Shown: piece after piece, positions 26,476 through 35,389 of the stretch
Layout: each line of letters begins with the position of its first letter
Position numbering within the stretch: position 1 is the stretch's first letter
NCBI RefSeq assembly: GCF_009862265.1
Contig: NZ_WWGX01000064.1
Coordinates: 20,710 to 84,709 of the forward strand
DNA length: 64,000 nt
Direction of reading: 5' to 3'
Source of the DNA: Streptomyces sp. SID8352
Lineage (GTDB): Bacteria; Actinomycetota; Actinomycetes; Streptomycetales; Streptomycetaceae
Position numbers and translations under genes: made by a program
The notes under the pieces: generated by a model
Databases searched by the model: none
What the model saw: the letters and a program-made list of their open reading frames with translations, nothing else
Told to the model about the DNA's origin: nothing

Positions 26476-27732
26476 CTACTCGCTGCGATTGGGTGATTCG
26501 GACGTTCCGGCCCCCGGCTCCGGCGCCGGAGGGCCCGCGAGGAACCGGGGCGGCACCAGCCGCCGGACCCGTTCCGCGCCGGTGACGGACCGCGCCACCC
26601 GGCGGGCGATCTCCGTGAGGCCCTTGGGTTCGACGAGCATGATCACCACGATCAGCACACCGAACGCGAGCTGGGCGACCACCGACGGGGGGAACGCCCC
26701 GCCCGGGTCCGTGTCCAGGCCCGGGATCTGCGAGCCGTAGCGCTGCAGCAGCAGCGGCAGCAGGGTGACGAACAGGGCGCCGCCGACGGCACCGCCGAGG
26801 GAACCGACCCCGCCGATCACGATCATGGCCAGGAACTGCAGGGCCAGCATGAGGCTCCAGTACTCCGGCACCACCCGGCGGAAGGCCACGGCGAGCAGGA
26901 CGCCCGCGAGACCGGCCAGCACCGCGGAGAACAGGAAGGCCATCGCCCGTACCCGCGCCACGTCGATGCCCAGCGCGGCGGCCTGGTGCTCACCGTCGCG
27001 GATCGCGACGAACGCGCGTCCGGTCCGGCTGTGCAGGGCGCGCCGGGTGAACCACCACGTCAGCGCCAGGGCCAGGGCGCACAGCAGCCAGAGCCGCTCC
27101 GCCCGTTCGAACGGAACGCCCCCGATCACCAGCTCCGGTTCGTTGCCCAGGAGTTCGACGCCGCCCACGGTGAGCGCGGGGACGGCGCGGCCGTTGAAGC
27201 CGCCGCTCAGCGCGGGCACCGAGAAGAGCACGTGCTGGCCGATGAAGACCAGGGCGATGGTGGCGACACCGAGGCTGATCCCCTTGAGCCGGGCCGCGAT
27301 CGGGCTGCACAGCAGTCCGAAGACACCGGAGAGGAGCACCGCGGCGATCACCGCGAGGAACGGGGGAAGGCCGAGGCCCCACTGGCCGGATCCCGGTTCG
27401 GCGGCGAAGAAGATGTAGCTGTAGGCGCCGACCGCCAGGAAGAAGGAGTGCGCGAGCGAGAGCTGGCCGACCCTGCCGTAGAGCACGGTCAGCCCGATCG
27501 CGCCGATGGCGGTGGCCGCGGCGAAGGTGCCGAGGTTCAGCCAGAACGAACCGAGGTAGTAGGGGACGGCGAGGAGCACGGCCACCACCGCGGCGGCGAC
27601 CAGCACCCCCTTCCACCACGACCCGGTCGGGAGCGGCCACCGTCGGCCGGTGCCCTGCCGCGTCGTCACGGCGGCGGACGCCGGGGCGTCCGGCACCGCG
27701 GGCTCACTGCGGATGACGACCTGCTCAGACAC
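26476..27732 (-). CDS. livM: Liv-type ABC transporter permease (LivM)
   Basis: 418 residues with about ten hydrophobic spans after a 35-residue polar N-terminus. The LivM signature IGAIGLTVLYGRVGQLSLAH and the cytoplasmic coupling segment RDGEHQAAALGIDVARVRAMAF are clear. A C-terminal tail rich in Pro, Arg and Gly is longer than usual. It partners LivH to form the channel. The family imports branched-chain amino acids, but in actinobacterial catabolic loci also aromatic acids and amides. The GTG start overlaps livH by 8 bases. Confidence 0.92.
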   Translation of the reverse strand: MSEQVVIRSEPAVPDAPASAAVTTRQGTGRRWPLPTGSWWKGVLVAAAVVAVLLAVPYYLGSFWLNLGTFAAATAIGAIGLTVLYGRVGQLSLAHSFFLAVGAYSYIFFAAEPGSGQWGLGLPPFLAVIAAVLLSGVFGLLCSPIAARLKGISLGVATIALVFIGQHVLFSVPALSGGFNGRAVPALTVGGVELLGNEPELVIGGVPFERAERLWLLCALALALTWWFTRRALHSRTGRAFVAIRDGEHQAAALGIDVARVRAMAFLFSAVLAGLAGVLLAVAFRRVVPEYWSLMLALQFLAMIVIGGVGSLGGAVGGALFVTLLPLLLQRYGSQIPGLDTDPGGAFPPSVVAQLAFGVLIVVIMLVEPKGLTEIARRVARSVTGAERVRRLVPPRFLAGPPAPEPGAGTSESPNRSE

Positions 27733-28624
27733 GACTCAACTCCTTCGCCCCGAAGAGGCCGTTGGGCCTCCACAAGAGGACCAACAGCATCACGACGTAC
27801 GGCGCCACCGTCTCCAGGCCCTGGCCGAGGAACGACAACTGGTCGTGGTAGCCGAGGACCATCGATTCGGTCACCCCGACGATCACACCGCCGACGATCG
27901 CGCCCGAGGTGGCGCGCAGTCCGCCGATGATCGCTGCGGGCAGTGCCCGCAGCGCCAGGTGCGTGACGCCGCCGTCGAGACCCGGGCTGGGGAACGCGAC
28001 GAGGAAGACACCGGCGAGGACGGCGAGCAGGCCGGCCAGGCCCCACGCGGTGGCGGCCACCCAGGAGAGGCGGATGCCCATCAGGGCCGCCGTGTCGGGC
28101 CGTTCCGCCGTGGCGCGCATGGCGATGCCGAAGTCGGAGCGCTGCAGCCAGAGCTGGAAGAGCCCGAGGAAGAGCAGGCTCAGCACCAGGGCGACCACCC
28201 GCACCTGCGGGACGGTGATGCCGGCGACCGTCACCAGGGAGTCGCCCCACGGATCGCCCGGGGGCAGGATGCTGGCGCCGATGCGGCGCTGCACCTCGGT
28301 CGCGATGGCGGTGTCCAGGCCGATGGTCATGATGCTCGCCGCGACCACCGAGTTGGTGCGGGTGAAGCGGCGGATGAGCAGCCGCTCCACCACCAGGCCG
28401 AGCAGCACGGTGAAGACCGCTCCGAGCAGCAGGGCCGCCCAGAACGGCAGGTCGTAGGTCGTGTAGGCGCTGGCCACCACATAGGTGCCCAGCATCAGGA
28501 AGGAGACCTGGGAGAAGTTGACGACGGACGACGCCTTGTAGACGATCACGATGCCGAGGGCGACCAGCGCGTAGAGCGCCCCCACCGAGATGCCCGAGAT
28601 CAGCAGGCTCATGAAGAAGTTCAT
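27725..28624 (-). CDS. livH: Liv-type ABC transporter permease (LivH)
   Basis: 299 residues with eight or more hydrophobic spans. The LivH signatures GISVGALYALVALGIVIVYK and SDFGIAMRATAERPDTAALM (coupling helix) are present. It forms the membrane channel with LivM. The ATG overlaps the livG stop by 4 bases, so the set is translationally coupled. Confidence 0.92.
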   Translation of the reverse strand: MNFFMSLLISGISVGALYALVALGIVIVYKASSVVNFSQVSFLMLGTYVVASAYTTYDLPFWAALLLGAVFTVLLGLVVERLLIRRFTRTNSVVAASIMTIGLDTAIATEVQRRIGASILPPGDPWGDSLVTVAGITVPQVRVVALVLSLLFLGLFQLWLQRSDFGIAMRATAERPDTAALMGIRLSWVAATAWGLAGLLAVLAGVFLVAFPSPGLDGGVTHLALRALPAAIIGGLRATSGAIVGGVIVGVTESMVLGYHDQLSFLGQGLETVAPYVVMLLVLLWRPNGLFGAKELSRV

Positions 28625-29403
28625 GCCGTCGCCTCCGCCGCTGTTCCGAGGTAGGCGGCGACGACCCGCTCGTCACGGCTGACGACGGACGGCTCGCCGG
28701 AGGCGATGACCGAGCCGAAGTCCAGCACGGTGAGGCTGTCCGCCAGTTCCATCACCAGGGGCATGTCGTGTTCGACCAGGAGCACGCTGAGGTCCCTTTC
28801 CGAGGCCAGTCGCTTGATCACCCCCGTCATCTCCACCTTCTCGTGCGTGTGCAGCCCGGCGGCCGGCTCGTCGAGGAGCAGCAGCTTGGGGGTGGTGGCG
28901 ACGGCGCGGGCGAGGTCGACCCGCTTCTGGAGCCCGTAGGGCAGGTCGGCCGCGAGCGCGTTGAGGTACTCGGTCAGACCGAAGTAGGCGGCGGCCTCCT
29001 CGGCGACGGCACGTGCCTCGCGCTCCGCGCGGCGCTCGTGCGGCAGCCGCAGCCCCGAGGCGAGCAGTCCGCCCCGGCCGAAGCGGTGCTGCCCGATCAT
29101 CAGGTGCTCGGCGACGGTGAGATCGTCGAACATCGAGGCGTTCTGGAAGGCCCGCCCGACGCCGAGCTGGGCGATCCGGTGGGGGCGCTTGCCGATCAGG
29201 TCGACGCCGTCCAGGGTGACCGAGCCGGTCTGCGGCCGGTAGAGCCCGGACAACACGTTGAACAGCGAGGACTTGCCGGCCCCGTTGGGGCCGATCACGG
29301 CGTGGACGGTGCCGGGTTCCACCTCGAAGGTGACCTCCGACAGCGCCACCACGCCGGTGAAGCGCAGGGTGACGTCCTTGACGCTCAGGGATGCCCCGGT
29401 CAT
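28621..29403 (-). CDS. livG: Liv-type ABC transporter ATPase (LivG)
   Basis: 260 residues. Walker A GPNGAGKSSLFNVLSG, the LivG-type insert with VGRAFQNASMF (Q-loop), signature segment PYGLQKRVDLARA and Walker B LLLLDEPAAG are all present, with H-loop VEHDM. It powers import together with LivF. Note that the ABC signature reads LPYGLQKRVDLA, where LivG often has SYGQQRRLE. Confidence 0.93.
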   Translation of the reverse strand: MTGASLSVKDVTLRFTGVVALSEVTFEVEPGTVHAVIGPNGAGKSSLFNVLSGLYRPQTGSVTLDGVDLIGKRPHRIAQLGVGRAFQNASMFDDLTVAEHLMIGQHRFGRGGLLASGLRLPHERRAEREARAVAEEAAAYFGLTEYLNALAADLPYGLQKRVDLARAVATTPKLLLLDEPAAGLHTHEKVEMTGVIKRLASERDLSVLLVEHDMPLVMELADSLTVLDFGSVIASGEPSVVSRDERVVAAYLGTAAEATA

Positions 29404-30203
29404 CCTGCCCCCCTCACCTGTTCGCCCGTCGGCACCAGATCGCCTCCGAGATAGGCACGCTGCACGTCCTCACTCCGTTTCAGGTCGGCCGAGGCCCCCT
29501 CGACCACGACCTTTCCGCCGGCGAGCACATAGGCGTATTCGGTCAGTTCCAGTGCCACATGGGCGTTCTGTTCGACGATCAGCACCGAGGTACCGCCCTC
29601 GTTGATCCGGCGGACGATGCCCGCGATCTGGTCGACGATCTTCGGTGCCAGGCCGAGCGAGGGCTCGTCGAGCACCAGCAGCCGGGGGCTGGCCATCAGG
29701 GCCCGGGCGATGGCCAGCATCTGCTGCTCACCGCCCGAGAGGAGGCCCCCCGCCTGGTGCCTGCGTTCCCCGAGAATGGGGAACATGTCGAAGGCGCGTT
29801 CGAGGTCGGCGTGGGTCCCGGACCGGTCCGCCCGCTTGCCGTAGCGCCCGATGCGGAGGTTCTCCTCCACGCTCAGGCTGGTGAAGATCTGCCGCCCCTC
29901 CGGCACCTGCACGATCCCCATGCGCACCCGCCGGTCGGCGGGGACCCCGTCGAGCGGCAGGCCGTCGTAGTGGATCGACCCGGAGGTCTGGCGTCCGCCA
30001 TGTCCGACCAGCACACCCGAGATCGCGCGGAGGGTGGTGCTCTTTCCCGCGCCGTTGCTCCCCAGGAGCGCCACCGCCGAGCCCGACCGCACCGTCAGGG
30101 AGACCCCGTTCAGTGCCACGGTGGCGGCGCCGTAGTGGGCGCCGACCCCGTCCAGGGCCAGGATCGGGGGCGGCGACTCCCGGGAGAGGTCGGGGGAACT
30201 CAC
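29400..30203 (-). CDS. livF: Liv-type ABC transporter ATPase (LivF)
   Basis: 267 residues. Walker A GSNGAGKSTTLRAISG, Q-loop VQVPEGRQIF (typical LivF), signature LLSGGEQQMLAIARAL, Walker B LLVLDEPSLGLAP and H-loop VEQNAHVAL. It forms the heterodimer with LivG. The GTG start overlaps the binding-protein stop by 4 bases. Confidence 0.93.
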   Translation of the reverse strand: MSSPDLSRESPPPILALDGVGAHYGAATVALNGVSLTVRSGSAVALLGSNGAGKSTTLRAISGVLVGHGGRQTSGSIHYDGLPLDGVPADRRVRMGIVQVPEGRQIFTSLSVEENLRIGRYGKRADRSGTHADLERAFDMFPILGERRHQAGGLLSGGEQQMLAIARALMASPRLLVLDEPSLGLAPKIVDQIAGIVRRINEGGTSVLIVEQNAHVALELTEYAYVLAGGKVVVEGASADLKRSEDVQRAYLGGDLVPTGEQVRGAG

Positions 30204-31447
30204 TTGGACCCGTACCCTTCGGTGTTCTTCCCGACGAAGCCCTCCGTGACCGGGTCGAGGCCGCCCTTGACCGAGGTCGAGGGGCGCAGCACGTTGATGC
30301 TGCGGGACGGGGTCTCACCGTTGCTGCTGAAGTCGAGGGCGACGGTGGCGCCGTCGGTGTCGACCTTGCCGAGCTTCTGGTAGGAGTCCCACAGGCCCTC
30401 ACGGGAGACCTGGTCGTCCTCGCAGGCCGCGGTGATCGCCTGGTCCATGATGCTGGACGCCGCGTAGCCGAGGACGACCCACATGCTGGCCGGGACCTTG
30501 CTGCCGGACTTGCCGTACAGCTCGGCGACCTTCTTCGCGGCGGGGGTGTCGCCGGAGAACGGGATCACACTGCTGACGACCAGCGCGCGCTTCTCCAGAA
30601 TCTTCGCCGCGTTGGTCTCAAGGAGCTGGGGCGCGAAGGCCGGGGCGGAGGAAATGATCGGGACGTCCAGCCCCTTGGACTCCGTCAGGCTGGCGAGCGA
30701 GGCGAGCTGCGTGGGCGAGGCGTTGATGAAGATGGCCTTCACCTTCTTCGCCTGGAGCGCGGCGACCTGGGAGGTCACGTCGGTGACGGAGGGGTCGATC
30801 TGGGAGCCGACGACCTTGACGCCGTTCTTGCCCGCGGAGTGCTTCAGCCCCTCGAAGGCCGGCTCACCGTAGTCGCCCGCGAAGTAGATGTGGCCGACGG
30901 AGTCGCCGGACTTCACCGTGCCCTGCTCGACGAGGTAGTCGAGGGCGCCGACCATCTCGACGCTGTAGTAGGTGCCCGGGATGATCAGGGCGTCGGAGGC
31001 GCCGAGCACCGGTGACCAGCTCATGGCCACACCGATGATCTTCTGCTCCTCCAGTTCGGGGAGGACGGCCGAGGTGGGCGGCGAGCCCACGGTGACCTGG
31101 TAGGCCAGCACGTCCTTGTTCAGCTCGCCCGCCAGGGACAGCGCCTTCTGGGGGTCGTACCCGTGGTCGCGGGTCGCTATCTCGACCTTGCGGCCGCAAG
31201 TGTCACCGGTGCGGTTCTTCTCGTCCCAGTAGAGCTTGACACCGAGGTTCTGCTGCTCGTCGATGGCCTTGAAAGGACCGGTGATGTCGGTGAGCACACC
31301 AAGGGTGATCTTGTCCTTGGTGACACCGGGCGAGGAGTCCACGGAGGTCTTGCTGGTGGAACAGGCGGTGAGGGTCAGCCCTCCCGCGAGGAGGAGCGTG
31401 CCGATTCCTCTGACCCGGCTGCGGCGTCGAACAATCTGGTGACTCAT
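30200..31447 (-). CDS. Liv-type extracellular substrate-binding lipoprotein
   Basis: 415 residues. A lipoprotein signal peptide has an Arg-rich start, a hydrophobic core and a lipobox ending LTAC with lipidated Cys29. The mature domain is a type I periplasmic binding fold: ITLGVLTDITGPFKAID, then SLAGELNKDVLAYQVTVGSP, IYFAGDYGEPAFEG and a C-terminal GYAASSIMDQAI. It captures the substrate outside the membrane for LivHMGF. The ligand cannot be read; the catabolic genes around suggest an aromatic acid or its amide. The ATG at 31447 has AAGGAA upstream. An 80-base gap to the peroxiredoxin stop is compatible with one operon. Confidence 0.9.
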   Translation of the reverse strand: MSHQIVRRRSRVRGIGTLLLAGGLTLTACSTSKTSVDSSPGVTKDKITLGVLTDITGPFKAIDEQQNLGVKLYWDEKNRTGDTCGRKVEIATRDHGYDPQKALSLAGELNKDVLAYQVTVGSPPTSAVLPELEEQKIIGVAMSWSPVLGASDALIIPGTYYSVEMVGALDYLVEQGTVKSGDSVGHIYFAGDYGEPAFEGLKHSAGKNGVKVVGSQIDPSVTDVTSQVAALQAKKVKAIFINASPTQLASLASLTESKGLDVPIISSAPAFAPQLLETNAAKILEKRALVVSSVIPFSGDTPAAKKVAELYGKSGSKVPASMWVVLGYAASSIMDQAITAACEDDQVSREGLWDSYQKLGKVDTDGATVALDFSSNGETPSRSINVLRPSTSVKGGLDPVTEGFVGKNTEGYGSK

Positions 31448-31527
31448 CTTGAATTCCTTCTGGCCGTGGACGATTTGGTTGCACGTGTCATCAGCGCGCC
31501 CACCCGCGCGGGCATCTCGTGGGACGG

Positions 31528-32247
31528 TCAGGAGCGTTCGGCCTGGATCTCCCGGATCGCGGCCAGGGCGTCGGCCGGCTCCATCCGGGTGCGGTAGGCC
31601 ATCGAGACGTGCCGTGCGCGGACACGCCCCTCGGGGTCGATCACATAGGTCGCCGGGACCGGCAGGCTGAACCGGCCGTTGGGCTGCTGGCGCGCCAGCG
31701 CGGCGAGGGTGCCCTCGAGCATGTGCTCGGTGATCCCCTCGGGCAGTTCGAAGCGGATCCGGTAGGCCTCCAGCACGTCCTGCTCGGCGTCGGAGAGGAC
31801 GTCGAAGGCCAGCTCGTTCTTCTCGGCCATGGACAGGGTGTCGTCCGGGCGCTGCGGGCTCACCGCGACGAGACTGGCGCCGGCGCTCTCGAACTCGGGG
31901 AGGGCGGCCTGGTAGGCGCGCAGCTCCAGGTTGCAGTAGGGGCACCAGGACCCCCGGTAGAAGATCAGAACGACCGGGCCCTTGGCAAGGCGTTCGGAGA
32001 GGCGGACCTCTCCGCCGCGGGCGTCGGGCAGTGTGAAGTCGGGAGCGAGGTCACCGATCCCCAGTCCCGGCACGAGCCCCTTGGCCTCGATCTCCTCGAA
32101 TGCCTCGTTGATCGCCTTCTTGGCCTCGTCCGGGCGCTTGACCGTGGCGGCGAAGTCGGCCAGCTGCTGGCTCAGATTGGCCAGGGACCCCTCTCGCGCG
32201 CTCTGGGCGGAGGCGTTCTCCGACGGGGTGGAAGAGGTACCGACCAC
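31528..32247 (-). CDS. Peroxiredoxin-like (AhpC/TSA) thiol protein
   Basis: 239 residues. The thioredoxin-fold AhpC/TSA domain starts near residue 60 (GDLAPDFTLPDARGGEV). The redox centre is FYRGSWCPYCNLELRAY, with two cysteines in a CxxC arrangement as in the PRX-like2 group. An N-terminal helical extension of about 60 residues precedes it. It should reduce peroxides formed by the flavin and iron oxygenases of this locus, or serve as a thiol reductase. The GTG start has GGGAGAAG upstream. It heads the reverse operon running to the CoA transferase; its promoter region holds inverted repeats at 32267-32291. Confidence 0.85.
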   Translation of the reverse strand: MVGTSSTPSENASAQSAREGSLANLSQQLADFAATVKRPDEAKKAINEAFEEIEAKGLVPGLGIGDLAPDFTLPDARGGEVRLSERLAKGPVVLIFYRGSWCPYCNLELRAYQAALPEFESAGASLVAVSPQRPDDTLSMAEKNELAFDVLSDAEQDVLEAYRIRFELPEGITEHMLEGTLAALARQQPNGRFSLPVPATYVIDPEGRVRARHVSMAYRTRMEPADALAAIREIQAERS

Positions 32248-32266
32248 AGCTTCTCCCTAACCGATA

Positions 32267-32291
32267 AACGAATGAACCGTTCGTTAAACGA
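32267..32291. promoter_or_regulatory. Inverted repeat(s) in the peroxiredoxin-Liv operon promoter
   Basis: AACGAA (32267-32272) and TTCGTT (32280-32285) form a perfect 6-bp inverted repeat with a 7-base spacer. It interlocks with TCGTT-A-AACGA at 32281-32291. It lies 20-45 bases upstream of the operon start. The IclR gene next door is the natural candidate to bind it, though the site differs from the palindromes at the other promoters of the locus. Confidence 0.5.
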
Positions 32292-32349
32292 GAACACAAC
32301 ACTGGGGCCGGAAGCCTGTCAAGAGGTGAAACATGGGGGAAAACAACGA

Positions 32350-32381
32350 TGAGGTCCCGGGACCACCGTCCCGGGACCTCA
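32350..32381. terminator. Hairpin terminator downstream of the IclR gene
   Basis: A perfect 14-bp stem (TGAGGTCCCGGGAC, 32350-32363, with its complement at 32368-32381) closes a 4-base CACC loop. It starts 17 bases past the IclR stop on the reverse strand. It should insulate the regulator gene from the operon that starts at 32247. No long T-run follows, which is common for Streptomyces terminators. Confidence 0.7.
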
Positions 32382-32398
32382 CCTCCGAAGGCCGACGC

Positions 32399-33091
32399 TC
32401 AGCCGGCGGCCAGCGACAACGCCTCCGCCAGTCCGAGCACCTCGGCGGTCAGCGTGCCCAGCTCGGACGCGCGCGAATCCGGGACCACCAGCCCGACACT
32501 CGCGTCGACCTGCCCGTTGACCACCACCGGCGCCGAGATCCCGGTGTACCCGGGAACCACCACACCGGTCGTGACGGCGTAACCCAGCTCCCGGGACCGG
32601 GCGATCTCGGCGCGCTCCCCCTCGACGGGCTCACGCCCCGCCAGGATCGCCACCCCGTGCGCCGCGAGGTCCAGGGGCCCGCGGGCCCCCACCCTCATCC
32701 CCACCCGGAAGGTCGCGGAGGGGGGCTCTATCGACAGCAGGGTGACCACCTCGTCGCCGTCGGCGATGTGCAGCACCGATGTCGCCATCGTCCGGTCGGT
32801 CGCGTCCCGCAGCATCGGCTGGGCCACGGACACCAGATCGCGCGCCACCATCCGCGCCAGCCGGAACACGCTGGTGCCGACGATGTACCTCCCGTCGGCC
32901 AGCTTCGACGCGAAACCCCTGTGGGTGAGCGTCACCAGCAACCGCGCCGCGATGGAGCGATGGACCCCGATGTACTGGGCGACCTCGGTCGCCGTGAACC
33001 CCTCCGGGGCGGTACCGAGGTACTCCAGCACCCGCAAACCACGATCGAGGGTCTGGGCCAACTCCCCCGGCGCCTTCGCTTCGCCCGCCAC
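32399..33091 (-). CDS. IclR-family transcriptional regulator of the catabolic locus
   Basis: 230 residues from the GTG at 33091, which has GGAGGAG five bases upstream. The N-terminal winged helix-turn-helix is TLDRGLRVLEYLGTAPEGFT, then ATEVAQYIGVHRSIAARLLVT. The C-terminal effector domain matches IclR proteins (ELGYAVTTGVVVPGYTGISA and the following VVVNGQVDASVGLVVP). IclR regulators commonly sense aromatic or short organic acids and control adjacent catabolic genes. It is divergent from the FAD monooxygenase and lies next to the peroxiredoxin-Liv operon, so it is the probable master regulator. Confidence 0.9.
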   Translation of the reverse strand: MAGEAKAPGELAQTLDRGLRVLEYLGTAPEGFTATEVAQYIGVHRSIAARLLVTLTHRGFASKLADGRYIVGTSVFRLARMVARDLVSVAQPMLRDATDRTMATSVLHIADGDEVVTLLSIEPPSATFRVGMRVGARGPLDLAAHGVAILAGREPVEGERAEIARSRELGYAVTTGVVVPGYTGISAPVVVNGQVDASVGLVVPDSRASELGTLTAEVLGLAEALSLAAG

Positions 33092-33180
33092 GTGTCTCCT
33101 CCTCTGAACCAACCGCGCCGCCGACGCCAGCCGTTGCGGCGCCGGATCGGGCTCCGACGCACCAACCTTACCGACGCCCC

Positions 33181-33236
33181 TTGACAACCCATGCCGACGC
33201 CCACTTAATGGGTCCTACTCAATATTAGAACGGACC
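33181..33236 (+). promoter_or_regulatory. Sigma-70-like promoter with overlapping operator for the FAD monooxygenase
   Basis: The -35 box is TTGACA (33181-33186), the spacer is 17 bases and the -10 box is CTTAAT (33204-33209). Immediately downstream GGTCC (33211-33215) and GGACC (33232-33236) form an inverted repeat over the expected transcription start. Such a position suits repression by the divergent IclR protein. Confidence 0.65.
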
Positions 33237-33239
33237 GCC

Positions 33240-33248
33240 CGATTATCG
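33240..33248. promoter_or_regulatory. 9-bp palindrome CGATTATCG, copy 1 (before FAD monooxygenase)
   Basis: Ends 14 bases before the GTG start of the monooxygenase gene. Identical copies occur at 39151-39159 and 39285-39293, each also just before a gene start in the same catabolic locus. It is a candidate shared operator or leader element. Confidence 0.5.
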
Positions 33249-33262
33249 AAGAGAGTGTCCCC

Positions 33263-34879
33263 GTGCAGCGTGACTCTGCTCCTGTGATCATCATCGGAGG
33301 CGGCCCGACTGGGCTCGCCACCGCCTCCCTGCTCGCGCGCGCTGGCATCCGCAGCACCGTCCTCGAGCGCCGGAACACCCCCAGCTGCGGCCAGTCCCGG
33401 GCCGTCACCGTCCAGGGTGACATTCTGTCCCTCTACGACCGGATGGGCATCGCCGAAGAGATCCGGGCCAACGGCGCCCGCTGGTCCCTCGGCCGCACCT
33501 ACTACGGCGACGCCGAAGTGGTGACGCTCCGCTGGCCCGCCCCGGAGACCTCTCCGAACCCGCCGTTCGTGAACTTCCCCCAGTTCCGGATCGAGGAGTT
33601 GCTGCACGAGCACGTCTCGGCAGCGCCCGAGGTCACACTCGTCCACGGTGTCACCGCCTCCGTCGTCGACCCCGGGGAGAAGGGGGAGACGGCCGTCGTC
33701 CGGTACGAGGACGCCGACGGCGTGACCCATGAACTGAGCGCCCCGTACGTCATCGCCGCGGACGGCGTGCGCAGCCCCACCCGCAAGGGCCTGGGCATCG
33801 AATTCAACGGAGAGCGCACCAACGGCCACTTCCTGGTCTGCGACTTCCGCGGCGCGGTCCCCTTCACCAGCGAGCGCCGCCTCTGGTTCTCCCCTCCGTT
33901 CTATCCGGAGGGCATCGTGCTGATGCACCACATCGGCCAGGACACCTGGCGCCTCGACTGGCAGGTCTCCCCCGACCTCGACCCGGACGAGGAGAACCGG
34001 TCGGGACGCATCACGCAGCGGATCGCGGACGTGCTCGCCCACGCCGGTGTCGGTCCCGTGGAGACGGAGATCCTCCGCTGCAACGGCTACACGTTCCAGC
34101 AGCGCCGCGCCGAGTCCTTCGGAAAGGGCAGGGTCTTCCTCGTCGGCGACGCCGCGCACGTGGTCTCCCCGTTCGGCGCGCGCGGCATGAACTCCGGTAT
34201 GGAGGACGTCGCCAACCTCGTCTGGAAGCTCGCGCTGACCCTGCGCGGAGAGGCGGGGGAGGAACTGCTCGCCTCCTACGAGCACGAGCGCGCCGCCGCG
34301 GCGACCCACCACGTGGCGATCACCGGCGAGTCCATGAAGTTCATGACGCCGGGCACCGCCGAGGGCCTGGCCGTCCGCAACGAGATCCTCGCCGCGGCGG
34401 CCGCCGACGGCGGCCAGGTGGCCCGGGTCGACAGCGGGAAGCTCTACGAGCCCTTCCCCTACCGGGACTCCCCGCTGACCTCCCCCGCCGACGACGACGG
34501 CTCCGGGCCGCGCCCCGGCGACCTGATGCCCGACGTCCTGGTCTCGTCCGGGGGCGAACGGCGCGCGCTCCGGCACCTGCTCGACGGCGACTTCACCCTG
34601 GTCCACGTGCCCGCGGCGGCAGGAGCGGCGCTGCGGTACACCACGCCCGCCCACCCCGACACGGACCGCCTCCCGGCCACCTCCCTGGTCCACGAGGAGG
34701 ACAGCGGCCCCGTGCTCCGGGCGGCGCGGGACCGCGTCTACCTCGTCCGTCCCGACTGCTACATCGCGGCGGCCTTCACCGCCTCCGACGACTGGCGCAC
34801 CGGGGTCCGGGCCGCCCTGGACCGGGCCCTGGGCCACCCCGTCACCGACACCCCCCGAGTGGAAGCGGCTTCCCTGTGA
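33263..34879 (+). CDS. FAD-dependent aromatic monooxygenase (group A, PheA/MhpA-like)
   Basis: 538 residues. The N-terminal FAD-binding Rossmann motif is VIIIGGGPTGLATASLLARAG. A DG motif (VIAADGVRSPTRKGL) and the second FAD motif VFLVGDAAHVVSPFGARGMN follow. A thioredoxin-like C-terminal domain from about residue 400 is typical of phenol hydroxylases and MhpA. The family hydroxylates phenolic rings with NAD(P)H and O2. With a homogentisate-type dioxygenase in the same locus, a para-hydroquinone product is plausible. The GTG start is followed 4 bases before its end by the coupled OsmC gene. Confidence 0.9.
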   Translation: MQRDSAPVIIIGGGPTGLATASLLARAGIRSTVLERRNTPSCGQSRAVTVQGDILSLYDRMGIAEEIRANGARWSLGRTYYGDAEVVTLRWPAPETSPNPPFVNFPQFRIEELLHEHVSAAPEVTLVHGVTASVVDPGEKGETAVVRYEDADGVTHELSAPYVIAADGVRSPTRKGLGIEFNGERTNGHFLVCDFRGAVPFTSERRLWFSPPFYPEGIVLMHHIGQDTWRLDWQVSPDLDPDEENRSGRITQRIADVLAHAGVGPVETEILRCNGYTFQQRRAESFGKGRVFLVGDAAHVVSPFGARGMNSGMEDVANLVWKLALTLRGEAGEELLASYEHERAAAATHHVAITGESMKFMTPGTAEGLAVRNEILAAAAADGGQVARVDSGKLYEPFPYRDSPLTSPADDDGSGPRPGDLMPDVLVSSGGERRALRHLLDGDFTLVHVPAAAGAALRYTTPAHPDTDRLPATSLVHEEDSGPVLRAARDRVYLVRPDCYIAAAFTASDDWRTGVRAALDRALGHPVTDTPRVEAASL

Positions 34880-35343
34880 GCGACGACATCGTCCAGAGCA
34901 TCGAGGTGTCGGTACGCCCGGCACCCGGCCGTACGAAGATGGTGCGCCTGCCCCTGGCGGGCGAGGTGCCCATGGGCATGCGGGACGAGATCAGCGCCCA
35001 CTACCGGGTGGACTCGGCCGACGTGGCCCCGAACGCCACCACGCTCGACTACCTCGTCGGTGCCGCCGCCGGCTGCCTCACCGGCACCCTGGGCGGCATG
35101 CTGGGCGCCCTCGGCCAGCCCGTGCTGGACGGCGCCCTGACGACCTCCGCGCGGGGCACCGTCGTCCGCGACGGGGGCGTGCTCCGCATCTCCGCGATCC
35201 ACGTCCGGTACGAGCTGGAACGCGCGCCCGACGTCTCCGTCGAGGACATCGAGAAGGTGCACGACCGGCACCACCGGCACTGCCCGATCGCCCGCAGCAT
35301 CGGCGGGTCGATCGAACTGACCAGCGAGATCACCATCCTCTGA
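34876..35343 (+). CDS. OsmC-family thiol peroxidase-like protein
   Basis: 155 residues. The two reactive cysteines of the OsmC/Ohr family are in AAAGCLTGTLGGML and HRHCPIARSI, with the preceding family segment NATTLDYLVG. OsmC proteins reduce organic hydroperoxides. Its GTG start overlaps the monooxygenase stop, so it is probably made with that enzyme, perhaps to deal with peroxide leakage. A strong hairpin follows at 35359-35389. Confidence 0.85.
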   Translation: MSDDIVQSIEVSVRPAPGRTKMVRLPLAGEVPMGMRDEISAHYRVDSADVAPNATTLDYLVGAAAGCLTGTLGGMLGALGQPVLDGALTTSARGTVVRDGGVLRISAIHVRYELERAPDVSVEDIEKVHDRHHRHCPIARSIGGSIELTSEITIL

Positions 35344-35358
35344 GCCGGGACGGCCGAG

Positions 35359-35389
35359 AAGGCGGGTGAGGGTCCCCCTCACCCGCCTT
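35359..35389. terminator. Hairpin terminator after OsmC gene
   Basis: A perfect 14-bp stem, AAGGCGGGTGAGGG (35359-35372) pairing with 35376-35389, has a 3-base loop and ends in TTT. It lies 15 bases past the OsmC stop, the classic layout of an intrinsic terminator. Confidence 0.88.
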
